NCBI GenBank assembly: GCA_039934635.1
Contig: JBDTLT010000012.1
Coordinates: 1-60,865, forward strand
Reading direction: 5' to 3'
Length of the DNA stretch: 60,865 nt
From: DATLFA01 sp039934635
Lineage (GTDB): Bacteria; Actinomycetota; Acidimicrobiia; Acidimicrobiales; WLNW01
Positions 9,203-17,468 of the stretch are shown here, piece by piece (within the stretch, counting starts at the first letter, position 1; each line of letters opens with the position of its first letter). Both the position numbers and the translations under genes were made by a program. A model generated the notes under the pieces. The model was given only the letters and a program-made list of their open reading frames with translations, did not search any database and had not been told where the DNA came from.

Positions 9203-10378
9203 ATGCGCAATGGATTCAAGATCTTCGACTCTGACGGCCACGTGGTGTACCCCATGGACATGTGGGACCGCTTCTTGGACAAGAAGTTCCAAGATCGCGT
9301 GGGCCTCAAGCCGTCGCCCGGCGCCTATCGCCCGGTGACCGTCGACGGTCGCTACACGCAGCACGACATCACGATCTACGGCAACTTCATGTCGTACATC
9401 GATTGGACCTATGACGACATGCGCAACAAGTACGGCGCGGATGTCGTCGACGCCGGGTTCCCCGGCAACGCGGTGGCCGAGGGCATGATCCGCGACGGCA
9501 TCGACGTCATGGTCGTCTACGGCCCCGAGTACGACCTCTGGATAGATGGCATCGACCCGGGCCTACAACAGGCACTGGCGATCGCCTACTACCGGTGGGG
9601 TGAGGAGATGCGCGAGACCTCGGGTGGTCGCGTGCACATCTCCGGTCCGGTGCCGCTCAACGACATCTCGCGCGCGGTCGAGACCATAAAGATCGGTTAC
9701 GAGAAGTACGGCGTGCGCTGCTTCTGGGCTCGTCCCAATCCGTTCAACCACCGCACCTTGGGCTCGCACTACTACGACCCCATGTACGAGATCCTCACGG
9801 ACTTGAATTGCGCCTTCGCCACGCACGAGTTCATGGGCCTCAACGGCACGTCTGCCGGCTCCGATCGCTACCGCTCGTTCACCGAATGGCACACCGTGGT
9901 GCATCCGATGGAGCAGCAGATGGCGATGCTCTCGATGATGGTGCATGGCGTGTTCGAACGTCATCCCAAACTGCGCGTCGGCTACATGGAAGGCAACTGC
10001 AGTTGGTTGCCGTGGTGGCTGTGGCGCATGGAAGAGCAACTCGAGTTGGCGGGCGAAAAAGAGATGCCCGAATGTCGCAAGTCGCCGTTCGAATACTTCA
10101 AGAACAACTGCTGGATCACGACCGAGCCCGATGAACCGGGCGTGTACCACGTGATCGACGAGATGGGCGACGACCGCATCCTGTGGGAGAGTGACTATCC
10201 GCATCCCGACTCGAAGTACCCGTATTCGAGCGAACACTTCCTCGACATGCCCAAGGTGAGCGACGCCTCCAAGGCCAAGATCCTCTGGCAGAACGCGCTC
10301 GACTTCTACCAGTTCCCCGAGTCGTACTTGCCGACAGAGTTCAAAGAAGCGACCGCAACCAGCAAGACCGCGGTCTAG
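9203..10378 (+). CDS. Amidohydrolase_2 family metal-dependent hydrolase/decarboxylase
   Basis: This 391-residue TIM-barrel protein of the ACMSD-like amidohydrolase family opens with FDSDGHVVYPMDMW, where the usual HxH metal pair is DGH-like, and ends with the ESDYPHPDSKYP segment that supplies the catalytic Asp. Family members hydrolyse or decarboxylate cyclic and carboxylic substrates; the substrate is unknown. It is one of three such paralogues in the window (also 28704 and 38628), with low mutual similarity apart from the metal sites. A GAGGGG ribosome site is well placed. Its TAG stop overlaps the TAG of the convergent HTH-citrate synthase gene (shared CTAG at 10375-10378). Confidence 0.85.
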   Translation: MRNGFKIFDSDGHVVYPMDMWDRFLDKKFQDRVGLKPSPGAYRPVTVDGRYTQHDITIYGNFMSYIDWTYDDMRNKYGADVVDAGFPGNAVAEGMIRDGIDVMVVYGPEYDLWIDGIDPGLQQALAIAYYRWGEEMRETSGGRVHISGPVPLNDISRAVETIKIGYEKYGVRCFWARPNPFNHRTLGSHYYDPMYEILTDLNCAFATHEFMGLNGTSAGSDRYRSFTEWHTVVHPMEQQMAMLSMMVHGVFERHPKLRVGYMEGNCSWLPWWLWRMEEQLELAGEKEMPECRKSPFEYFKNNCWITTEPDEPGVYHVIDEMGDDRILWESDYPHPDSKYPYSSEHFLDMPKVSDASKAKILWQNALDFYQFPESYLPTEFKEATATSKTAV

Positions 10379-11580
10379 CCCTTCGTTCGTCGGGCCACAA
10401 AGCGGGCACGTGGGCGAAAGCGCAACGGCGCTTCGTCGTACTCCTCGATGGCATGGCCGATCCAGCCCGCGCTGCGGGCGATCGCAAAGGTCGCGCTCGT
10501 CGCGTCCGCGCGGAAGTTGGCCAACACGGCGAAGGCAGCCAGAGCGAAGTCGATGTTGGGAGGTTGGCCCAGCCGGTCGGCCATGATCGCGCCAACATCT
10601 TCGATGACGGCCAGCGTCTTGCGGTCGTTCGTCGCCTCGGCCGCCAAGTCGAACAGCACGGTGGCTCGCGGATCGCCGTCGGGGTACAGGGGATGGCCCC
10701 ATCCGGTGACATTGCGGCCAGAGCGCAACGCGTCGCCGATCGCCGCCGCCGCACCGCGGCGTTGCGCATCACGCAGCAGGGCAACGACGTCGTGGCTCGC
10801 TGCCCCGTGCAAGGGACCGCGCAGAGCCCCGAGCCCGGCGGCGATCACCGCATAGGGATGCGCGCGCGTCGAGGCGGCGACGCGCGCGGCCACGGTCGAG
10901 GCCGCGAGATCGTGATCGGCCAGCAGCACCAGCGTCGCGTTCAATGTGTGGCGCCACCTTGTGCTCGGCCTTGTCGTGGTCAGCCGCGGCAACAGACGGT
11001 CGGCGAGGCGGGTGTCGTGGGCGGGGGCCGCGCCTTCGAGTGGCAACCCCTCGACCATCGTGGCGATCGCGCGGGCGGTGGCCCGCGCAACCGCCGGGCG
11101 GCGCAGGTCGTCGCGCAGCGGGTCGGCGGCCGAGGCGATGGCGAGGTCGAGTTGTAGCCGTTCGAACAACGGCGCGTCCGGTGTTGCCCGTTGCACCTTT
11201 GCGCATTGTGCGAGCACGGAGGTCGGGACCCGCCAGTCCAACCGAGCATCGGCGTCGTCGAGCCACAGCGACGTCGCGATCGACTCGAACGGTGTGCCCG
11301 CTCGGGCGGCCTCGATGATGTCGCGACCGCGGACCTTGATGGTGTGATCGTCGATCTGCGTCAACGACGACACGATCGGTGTGAGCAGATCGCGTGGCTC
11401 ACGACGGCGCCCCGCTCGAGTGCGAAACGTGGTGATCTCATCGGCGTCGAAGAGGCTCGACCGCCCATCGTCGGCGAGGTGGGAGGTCAGGAAACCCCGG
11501 CTGACGTACGCGTAGACCGTCTCGGGGCGCACGCCGAGGCGGGCGGCCGCTTCGGCGGTGGTGATCCGGGTCGTACTCAT
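10375..11580 (-). CDS. Citrate synthase-like protein with N-terminal HTH domain
   Basis: This 401-residue fusion has residues 1-65 as an excisionase/MerR-type winged helix (TTAEAAARLGVRPETVYAYV then FDADEITTFRTR). The rest is a citrate-synthase fold with GPLHGAASHDV, GWGHPLYPDGDPRA and NIDFALA, so both catalytic histidines and the catalytic Asp position are present. It could be an enzyme, an acetyl- or propionyl-CoA-sensing repressor, or both. Actinobacteria often carry such a gene beside an ordinary citrate synthase, as here in divergent orientation. An operator-like palindrome lies between the two, next to its ATG. The start at 11580 gives the HTH N-terminus; longer in-frame extensions run through the promoter region. 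The fold is clear, the function inferred. Confidence 0.85.
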   Translation of the reverse strand: MSTTRITTAEAAARLGVRPETVYAYVSRGFLTSHLADDGRSSLFDADEITTFRTRAGRRREPRDLLTPIVSSLTQIDDHTIKVRGRDIIEAARAGTPFESIATSLWLDDADARLDWRVPTSVLAQCAKVQRATPDAPLFERLQLDLAIASAADPLRDDLRRPAVARATARAIATMVEGLPLEGAAPAHDTRLADRLLPRLTTTRPSTRWRHTLNATLVLLADHDLAASTVAARVAASTRAHPYAVIAAGLGALRGPLHGAASHDVVALLRDAQRRGAAAAIGDALRSGRNVTGWGHPLYPDGDPRATVLFDLAAEATNDRKTLAVIEDVGAIMADRLGQPPNIDFALAAFAVLANFRADATSATFAIARSAGWIGHAIEEYDEAPLRFRPRARFVARRTKG

Positions 11581-11626
11581 GTTGATCTCATCAATGTTGA
11601 CGATATCAATCTTGTCAACATACGGC
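11579..11626. promoter_or_regulatory. Operator-like palindrome and divergent promoters of the citrate synthase pair
   Basis: ATGTTGAC (11594-11601) and GTCAACAT (11614-11621) form a perfect 8-base inverted repeat with a 12-base spacer. A third ATGTTGA lies at 11579-11585, overlapping the HTH gene's start codon, 15 bases from the second copy. Each palindrome arm contains a TTGAC -35-like element. TTGACG (11597-11602) lies 18 bases before TACGGC (11621-11626) for the rightward gene; TTGACA on the minus strand (11613-11618) serves the leftward gene, with only a poor -10. The HTH-citrate synthase is the obvious candidate binder. Confidence 0.6.
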
Positions 11627-11646
11627 GCCAGGAGGATGATGCAGCC

Positions 11647-12768
11647 ATGACAATGATGATCGCTCCCCCCGGCCTCAAAGGGGTTTCGGTCGCCGATACC
11701 GCACTCGGCGATGTCCGCGGCAACGAGAGCTTCTACCACTACCGCGAATATCCGGCCCCCGAGCTCGCGCGAGCACGGACCGTCGAAGAGGTGTGGCAGC
11801 TGATGTTCGACGGGTCGCTGCCGGGGACCGACGAGCAGCGGCAGGTATTCTCCACTGAAGTACGCGCGGTGCGCGCCGTCGATGCGAGGCTCGAACCGTC
11901 ACTCAACGCGATTGCTCGCGTGGTTCGCGATCCACTCGACGGCTTGCGCGCGTTGCTTCCGCTGATCGGTGCGGTGCGCGACATGCGGCCGACGGTCGAT
12001 ATCGATGTGCAGCAACGTCGTGCCGATGCGCTACTGCTCTGCGCGCAGACGCCCACGGTACTCACAGCATTTCATCGGCTTGCCCAAGGGTTGCCCCCGC
12101 TCGCGCCTGATCCGCAACTGGGCCACGGTGCGAACTACCTGTACCTGATGCGGGGCGAGTTGCCCTCCGAGGCCCACGCGCGGGCGATCGAGACCTACCT
12201 CGTTGCGACGATCGACCACGGTTTCAATGCATCGACGTTCACCAGTCGTGTCATCACGAGCACCGGCGCCGATGTCGCAGGTGCGGTGACGGGCGGCGTG
12301 GCTGCGCTGTCGGGGCCGCTGCATGGTGGTGCGCCGAGTCGGGCGGTCGAGATGGTCGAAGCAATCGGTGATCCGGACAACACCGAACGGTGGTTGGCGC
12401 AGCATCTGGCCGCGGGTAAAAAGGTCATGGGTTTCGGTCATGCCGTGTACCGCAGCGAAGATCCTCGCTCGCGACTCATGCGTGAGGTGGCCGAGCAATT
12501 GGGCGGCGACCTCATCGAGCGCGCGATCGGCATCGAAGGCAGAGTGCTCGCCTATATGCAAGAGGCGAAGCCCGACGCGGTGATTCAGACCAACGTCGAG
12601 TTCTACGCCGGTGTGGTGATGGAACAATGCGGCCTTCCCCACTCGATGTTCACGCCGACGTTCAATGTGAGCCGCATCATCGGCTGGTGTGCTCACATCC
12701 TCGAACAAGCGGCCAACAACAAGATCATCCGTCCGTCGGCGCGCTACATAGGACCCGAACCTCGCTGA
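11647..12768 (+). CDS. Citrate synthase / 2-methylcitrate synthase
   Basis: This 373-residue protein carries GPLHGGAPSRAVEM, GFGHAVYRSEDPRSR and TPTFNVSRIIGWCAH, covering both active-site histidines, CoA-binding and oxaloacetate-binding arginines. It condenses acetyl-CoA (or propionyl-CoA) with oxaloacetate. The catalytic Asp position reads Glu (NVEFYAG instead of NVDFYSG), whereas the divergent HTH paralogue keeps Asp. AGGAGG at 11630-11635 lies 11 bases before the ATG at 11647. The length suits the short citA/prpC-like class, and the nearby methylmalonyl-CoA mutase makes a role in propionyl-CoA use plausible. Sequence alone does not settle citrate versus methylcitrate. Confidence 0.9.
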   Translation: MTMMIAPPGLKGVSVADTALGDVRGNESFYHYREYPAPELARARTVEEVWQLMFDGSLPGTDEQRQVFSTEVRAVRAVDARLEPSLNAIARVVRDPLDGLRALLPLIGAVRDMRPTVDIDVQQRRADALLLCAQTPTVLTAFHRLAQGLPPLAPDPQLGHGANYLYLMRGELPSEAHARAIETYLVATIDHGFNASTFTSRVITSTGADVAGAVTGGVAALSGPLHGGAPSRAVEMVEAIGDPDNTERWLAQHLAAGKKVMGFGHAVYRSEDPRSRLMREVAEQLGGDLIERAIGIEGRVLAYMQEAKPDAVIQTNVEFYAGVVMEQCGLPHSMFTPTFNVSRIIGWCAHILEQAANNKIIRPSARYIGPEPR

Positions 12769-12812
12769 CAGGTGCCGGCCCGATGATCATGTCGGCATGA
12801 CAGACTTGCGGT

Positions 12813-13220
12813 ATGGCGGGTTATTCGGGGACGCCGTTACCGAAGAAGTTGGGCATCAAGGACGGGCACACGGTCGCGACGCTCAACGAGCCCGACGGGT
12901 TCGGCACGTCGTTGGGCGCCCTGCCCGTCGACGCGAGCGTTGTCCACGATCTGCGGGGCCATCGTGATGTCGTCGTGGCGTTCTTCACCGAGCGGATCGC
13001 GTTCGAGAAGCGTTTGGCCGCGATGACCAAGGCGATCTTCCCGGATGGCGGGTTGTGGATCGCGTGGCCGAAGAAGGCGAGCAAGGTGCCGACCGACATC
13101 ACCGAAGACGTCGTGCGGGCGGTCGCGTTGCCGACCGGCCTGGTCGACAACAAGGTGTGCGCGATCGACGACGTGTGGTCGGGGCTGCGCCTCGTCGTTC
13201 GCGTCGAGAATCGCAAATAG
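12813..13220 (+). CDS. DUF3052 family protein
   Basis: This 135-residue small soluble protein begins MAGYSGTPLPKKLGIKDGH and contains DGGLWIAWPKKASKVPTDI, the pattern of DUF3052, a family I know mainly from actinobacteria. It has no catalytic motif and no membrane segment. Its function is unknown. It stands alone 44 bases after citrate synthase, on the same strand, and is followed by the PhoX-like gene. The family call is good. Confidence 0.82.
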   Translation: MAGYSGTPLPKKLGIKDGHTVATLNEPDGFGTSLGALPVDASVVHDLRGHRDVVVAFFTERIAFEKRLAAMTKAIFPDGGLWIAWPKKASKVPTDITEDVVRAVALPTGLVDNKVCAIDDVWSGLRLVVRVENRK

Positions 13221-13271
13221 AGTTGGGCGCCGAGGTTCAAGTTCGGGACACTCCGGCCGATCTTTGGTCTG

Positions 13272-14618
13272 ATGGATCGCCGTAGCTTCCTGCGCCGCGG
13301 AACCGGTGCGATGAGCGGGGTCGCCGCTGCGGTGCTCACCGGGGCCCTGCCGGCCTGGGCCGGCGAAGGCTTCGCCCACCCCGGGCCGAGCCCGTACGGC
13401 GATATCGACGGCCGCTCCGCCGACCGCAACGGCATCGTCTTGCCCGAGGGTTTTCGCTCGCGCGTGATTGCGGTCGGGGGCGAGACGGTCGCCGGCACGA
13501 ACTATCGATGGCATCCGTTCTCCGACGGGGCCGCGACCATCGCCGACCCGAGCGGAGGCTGGTACCTCGTCAGCAACAGTGAAGTGTTCGACCCGATCGG
13601 GCAGGGTGGCGTGAGCGCCATTCGCTTCGACGCGTCGGGCACGATCAAGGGTGCGGCCCGCATCCTCGAGCACACCACCGGCAACTGTGCCGGCGGCGCG
13701 ACACCTTGGGGCACCTGGCTCTCGTGCGAAGAGACCGAATCCGGCCGGGTCTGGGAGTGCGACCCGCGCGGCGCGACGAGCCCCGCGCCGATCGATGCGC
13801 TCGGTGTGTTCCGCCACGAGGCCGTCGCCGTTGCGCCCGAGTACACGTCGCTCTTCTTGACCGAGGACGAACCCGACGGTTTGCTCTATCGCTTCGTGCC
13901 CGATCGCTGGCCCGACCTCAGCGTCGGTCGGTTGCAAGCGCTGCGCGTCGACGGTCCGCGCGTGCGCTGGATCGATGTACCCGATGCGTCGGCGAGCGCC
14001 ACACCTACGCGCGCACAGGTGACCGACGCGACGGTATTCACCGGGGGCGAAGGCATCTGTTATCGGCAGGGCTTCGTCTACTTCACGACGAAGTACGACA
14101 ACCGGGTGCATCTGCTCGATCTACGAACGGAGAACTACGCGGTCGTTTGGGACGGCACCGAGCCGCTGTACAACGTCGACAACATCACCGCCGACCCGGT
14201 CGCCGGCCAATTGTTCGTCGCCGAAGAGGGCGGCAACATGGAGGTCGTCATCATCGACAACAGCGGCAACGTGGCGCCGTTCCTGCGCGTCGACGGACAT
14301 CCCGATTCGGAGATCGCCGGCATCGCCTTCTCGCCCGACGAGTCGCGCCTCTACTTCGCCTCGCAACGCGGGCCGACCGACAAGCATCTCGGCGATCTCT
14401 TCCCCGGCCTCGACGATCCGCGTCCCGTCGGCATGGTCTTCGAGATCGAGGGGCCTTTCAAGCAGATGCAGGCGGCCCGCATCGTCGATCGAGGGGGTGA
14501 GGGCACCGGCGGTGGCCCCTCGCCCGCCCCGTACTACGCCGCCGGGGGGTCGGTGGTCGTCGCCGGCGTCGTGGCCGCCCTCGCCATACGCGGGCGCCGT
14601 ACCTACGACCCGCACTGA
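13272..14618 (+). CDS. PhoX-like DUF839 protein with Tat signal
   Basis: This 448-residue protein has a twin-arginine signal (MDRRSFLRRGTGAM, then a hydrophobic stretch ending PAWAGEG). The following beta-propeller segments (GGATPWGTWLSCEET, FRHEAVAVAPEYTSLFLTEDE, TADPVAGQLFVAEEGGNMEVV) match the DUF839/PhoX family, some of which are Ca/Fe-dependent phosphatases. It is probably folded, exported by Tat and held at the outer face of the membrane: a hydrophobic stretch near the C-terminus (GGSVVVAGVVAALAI) followed by RGRR looks like a tail anchor. Enzymatic activity is unproven for many family members. No operon partner is evident; the P450 follows after 43 bases with its own promoter. Confidence 0.83.
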   Translation: MDRRSFLRRGTGAMSGVAAAVLTGALPAWAGEGFAHPGPSPYGDIDGRSADRNGIVLPEGFRSRVIAVGGETVAGTNYRWHPFSDGAATIADPSGGWYLVSNSEVFDPIGQGGVSAIRFDASGTIKGAARILEHTTGNCAGGATPWGTWLSCEETESGRVWECDPRGATSPAPIDALGVFRHEAVAVAPEYTSLFLTEDEPDGLLYRFVPDRWPDLSVGRLQALRVDGPRVRWIDVPDASASATPTRAQVTDATVFTGGEGICYRQGFVYFTTKYDNRVHLLDLRTENYAVVWDGTEPLYNVDNITADPVAGQLFVAEEGGNMEVVIIDNSGNVAPFLRVDGHPDSEIAGIAFSPDESRLYFASQRGPTDKHLGDLFPGLDDPRPVGMVFEIEGPFKQMQAARIVDRGGEGTGGGPSPAPYYAAGGSVVVAGVVAALAIRGRRTYDPH

Positions 14619-14649
14619 GTCCCCGCTCCGCCAGGGGCCGCTCGGGCCC

Positions 14650-14655
14650 TAGTCT
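14650..14655 (+). promoter_or_regulatory. -10 hexamer TAGTCT of a leaderless P450 transcript
   Basis: TAGTCT ends six bases before the ATG at 14662, and there is no ribosome-binding site in between. Confidence 0.55.
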
Positions 14656-14661
14656 TCGGTC

Positions 14662-15864
14662 ATGACCGCGATCGAAGCGCCGTACATCAACCTGCTCGAC
14701 CCTGGCTTCTACGTCGATCCGGGCGACGCCTACCGGTGGTTGCGCGACAACGCGCCTGCGTACTGGGATCCGGTACAACGCCTCTGGGGCATCAGCCGCT
14801 ATCAGGATGTCGTCGACGTCGAAAAGAACGGCGCGCGTTACTCCTCGTGGTACGGCTCGAGGCCGCGCATCGATCAACGCAGCGACACGTCGATGATCAA
14901 CAAGGACGACCCCGATCATCAGAACCAGCGTTCGCTGGTGTTGCGGCAATTCACGCCCCGCGCGGTGCGCCAGCGCGAGGACTACGTGCGCAGCTTGGTC
15001 GACGAGTTGATCGACGAGGTCGTTCCTCACGGTACGTGTGAGGCGATCGACGCGCTCGCGTCGCGGTTGCCGGCGATGGTCATCGGGGACAAGCTCGGTT
15101 ATCCGCGCGAGCTCTGGACCAAGGTCCGCGAGTGGTCCGAGGTCACGATGTTCGAGGCCGGACAGACACCCAAAGATGGTGTGTATCCCGATCGCACGAC
15201 GATGCAGGCGGGCGGCGGCGTCATCGCCGATTTCGCCGGTGAGACGATGAAGCTCATCGCTCAGCGCCGGGCCGAACCGCGCGACGACCTCATCTCGATG
15301 TGGTGCAAGAGCGAAGTCGATGGCAGACCGTGGACCGATGCCGAGGTGATGTCAGAAACACTGCTCGTGCTCGACGGTGGTGCCGAGACGACCCGCACGG
15401 TGATCGGGTCGATCATCTACGAATTGGCCCTGCGTCCCGACCAAAAGAAGATCCTCGTCGACAACCCTTCTGTGCTCGGTGAGACCGGTGTCGAGGAATT
15501 CATCCGTTGGGTCACGCCCATACTCAACATGCGCCGTACTGCAACCGAGGATCACGAACTGCACGGGCAGACCGTGCGCGAGGGTGACGAGCTGTTGCTC
15601 ATGTACTCGTCGGCGAATCGCGACGAGCGGGTCTTCCCCGACCCCGATCGCCTCGATGTGAAGCGGCAACACAACCATCACGTCGCCTTCGGCTTCGGTA
15701 CGCATTTCTGCCTGGGCGCGGCCCTCGCGCGGCTCGAGATCCGCGTGATGTTCGAGCAACTGATCGCTCGCATCCCCAACTGGCGTCTGGTGCCCGGCAC
15801 GCAGCCGAAGATCCTGCCCGCGACGTTCGCCCGCTCGTACGACGCCGTGCACATCGAGTTCTGA
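14662..15864 (+). CDS. Cytochrome P450
   Basis: This 400-residue soluble P450 carries the heme-thiolate motif FGFGTHFCLG with Cys350, the I-helix LDGGAETTRTVI and the K-helix EEFIRW (ExxR). The size and the RTATEDHELHGQTV region resemble actinobacterial CYP families acting on steroids or fatty acids (CYP125/142-like), but I cannot assign the family number. It would oxygenate a hydrophobic substrate using a ferredoxin and reductase, neither of which is encoded nearby. Neighbours do not give a substrate: the PhoX-like gene lies upstream and an unknown small gene follows. Confidence 0.93.
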   Translation: MTAIEAPYINLLDPGFYVDPGDAYRWLRDNAPAYWDPVQRLWGISRYQDVVDVEKNGARYSSWYGSRPRIDQRSDTSMINKDDPDHQNQRSLVLRQFTPRAVRQREDYVRSLVDELIDEVVPHGTCEAIDALASRLPAMVIGDKLGYPRELWTKVREWSEVTMFEAGQTPKDGVYPDRTTMQAGGGVIADFAGETMKLIAQRRAEPRDDLISMWCKSEVDGRPWTDAEVMSETLLVLDGGAETTRTVIGSIIYELALRPDQKKILVDNPSVLGETGVEEFIRWVTPILNMRRTATEDHELHGQTVREGDELLLMYSSANRDERVFPDPDRLDVKRQHNHHVAFGFGTHFCLGAALARLEIRVMFEQLIARIPNWRLVPGTQPKILPATFARSYDAVHIEF

Positions 15865-15996
15865 GCGATCGTCGTCGTGGGTCTGCTCCGCGGCCGGCAA
15901 CTGCAGACCGAGTTGACGTGTCCGCAACCGGGAACGACGCGCCAGCCTGCCGTCGAGGGCAAAGAGACACCGCGCGCCTATACCGAGGCGCTCTTG

Positions 15997-16422
15997 ATGT
16001 TCAATTTCCCCACCGTGGCCGATTCAGAGATCACGAGCCGCGTGTACGAATTGTTTGCACCCTCGCTCGCACAATGGCTCGATGAGCACCATTTGCCGGA
16101 AGCGGCGCTCTTCGCACTGGACACGGGCGACGGGGGCATCGATGAGTGGCGCCAGTCGGCCCTCGGCGCATTCCGAGCGGGCGTGAACGAGGGCCTGGAG
16201 GTCGCCGCCCACGAGGGGACCGGCCGCCTGCGCGGCAGCGGGCGCAAGGGCCGAGAGCGAGCCTTCGTCAGCGAGATCTTGTGGTGCATGACGCGCCTGA
16301 ACAGCAGTGACTATGCCGGGATCGACGCCGCCCACCGCTTCGGCCTCGACGTCGGCTACTGGACCGGCCGCGGCGAGGACCCGGCACTTCCGCTGGGCCG
16401 ATTGCGCGAATCGCGGGCTTGA
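15997..16422 (+). CDS. Hypothetical protein
   Basis: This 141-residue protein, from the ATG at 15997, begins MFNFPTVADSEITSRVYELF and contains a Gly/Arg/Lys-rich loop (GTGRLRGSGRKGRERAF) before SEILWCMTRLNSSDYAGID. It has no signal or membrane segment. I do not recognise the family. The frame is open further upstream to a GTG at 15877, but that stretch is low in family-like character and lacks a ribosome site. TATACC (15979-15984) and GAGGCG (15985-15990) sit before the ATG, supporting the shorter form. It follows the P450 on the same strand. Confidence 0.5.
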   Translation: MFNFPTVADSEITSRVYELFAPSLAQWLDEHHLPEAALFALDTGDGGIDEWRQSALGAFRAGVNEGLEVAAHEGTGRLRGSGRKGRERAFVSEILWCMTRLNSSDYAGIDAAHRFGLDVGYWTGRGEDPALPLGRLRESRA

Positions 16423-16526
16423 AGAAGTGGGCGATCGAAGTGCCCGCGGACGCCTCGTTGCCACCCACCGTCGCAATCACGGTCGCGCTGGCGCGCGATC
16501 GCCACGCACCGTGGGCAAGTCGTGCG

Positions 16527-16769
16527 TCAGTGACAACCGCAGGAGGTTCCGCAGCCGCCGCCCGCGCGCGGCGTGGACATGGCCGCCGCGAGGTCGCTGC
16601 CCGACACGCTCGAGCCTGGCTTGCCGCCGACCGAAGCGAAGACCGAGAGCAACTTGACGGTGTCATCGTGGCCGTCGGGGCACTGGGCCGGCAGGTTCGA
16701 CGCGCTCATCGAACGACGCTCTTCGAATACGGTGTCACAGGTGCGGCAGCGGAACTCGTAGGTCGGCAT
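16527..16769 (-). CDS. FmdB-type zinc ribbon protein
   Basis: This 80-residue protein begins MPTYEFRCRTCDTVFEE with CxxC, followed by AQCPDGH, the FmdB/CxxC_CxxC_SSSS regulatory-protein pattern. The C-terminus GGGCGTSCGCH adds a cysteine/histidine cluster that may bind metal. The role is unknown; homologues were linked to formamidase regulation by position only. The open frame extends far upstream, but the MPTYEF start is diagnostic. Its ATG overlaps the first possible ATG (16768) of the divergent membrane hydroxylase, so the two genes share a promoter region of almost no length. Confidence 0.85.
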   Translation of the reverse strand: MPTYEFRCRTCDTVFEERRSMSASNLPAQCPDGHDDTVKLLSVFASVGGKPGSSVSGSDLAAAMSTPRAGGGCGTSCGCH

Positions 16770-16779
16770 GGATCCAAGT

Positions 16780-17445
16780 ATGCACGAACTGTCTGCGGTC
16801 CGCTCACTGCGCCAGGCCGCGACCGTGTTCGCCGGCCGGCCCTCGCCCAAGCTCTTCGTCGGCGCCGTGGCCGCGACCTTGTCGGCTCGCTTGCTGCTCG
16901 GGCGCTGGGGCCGGCGCGACGCGCTGGCGGCGACCGCGGTGCTCGCCAGTCGCCCGTTCGCCGAATGGTTGGTCCACCGCAACGTGTTGCACTTGCGGCC
17001 AGTAGTGGTGCGTGAACGCACGATCGACTTGGGGGCCGCCCACCGTCGCCATCACCGCGACCCGGCCGATGTCGATTTCGTGCTCGTCGATGGCCGCTAC
17101 GGGCGCTACTACGTCGCGGGGTGGGCCGTGACGGCCGCGGCGATTGCCGCCGCGCTACCCGGTCGCCGCTGGCGACGGTTGCGCCCGACGCTTACGGGCT
17201 TGGGGGCGGCCTACGGCTCGCTCGTCATCTACGAGTGGACGCACCTGGTGATCCACACGGCGTATCGACCGCGGCACCGTTGGCTGGCGCGGCGCCGCGC
17301 CCAGCACCGGCGTCATCATTTCCGTAACGAGCACTACTGGTACGGCGTGACCACCGACGTCGCCGACCGCGTGTTGCGCACCGGGCCGCCGGCTCGGTCG
17401 GTCGCGTTGTCGGGCACCGCCCGAACTTTGGGCGTCGAGCCCTGA
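16780..17445 (+). CDS. Fatty acid hydroxylase superfamily membrane protein
   Basis: This protein of about 221 residues has the di-iron histidine clusters of the sterol desaturase/fatty acid hydroxylase family: EWLVHRNVLH, AAHRRHHRDP, YEWTHLVIH and AQHRRHHFRNEHYWYGVT. These alternate with hydrophobic segments. It should be an integral membrane oxygenase acting on lipids (for example carotenoid, fatty acid or sterol hydroxylation). The ATG at 16780 (MHELSAV) is preferred to 16768 because the latter overlaps the divergent FmdB start. It converges on nrdB, with a small GACCC/GGGTC hairpin (17444-17457) between them. Confidence 0.85.
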   Translation: MHELSAVRSLRQAATVFAGRPSPKLFVGAVAATLSARLLLGRWGRRDALAATAVLASRPFAEWLVHRNVLHLRPVVVRERTIDLGAAHRRHHRDPADVDFVLVDGRYGRYYVAGWAVTAAAIAAALPGRRWRRLRPTLTGLGAAYGSLVIYEWTHLVIHTAYRPRHRWLARRRAQHRRHHFRNEHYWYGVTTDVADRVLRTGPPARSVALSGTARTLGVEP

Positions 17446-17468
17446 CCCGCCGGGGTCGGACTCTTGCG

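Noticed and set aside
12837..14111. 424-codon minus-strand frame across DUF3052 and the PhoX-like gene
   Set aside because: It spans two real genes and has no family motif.
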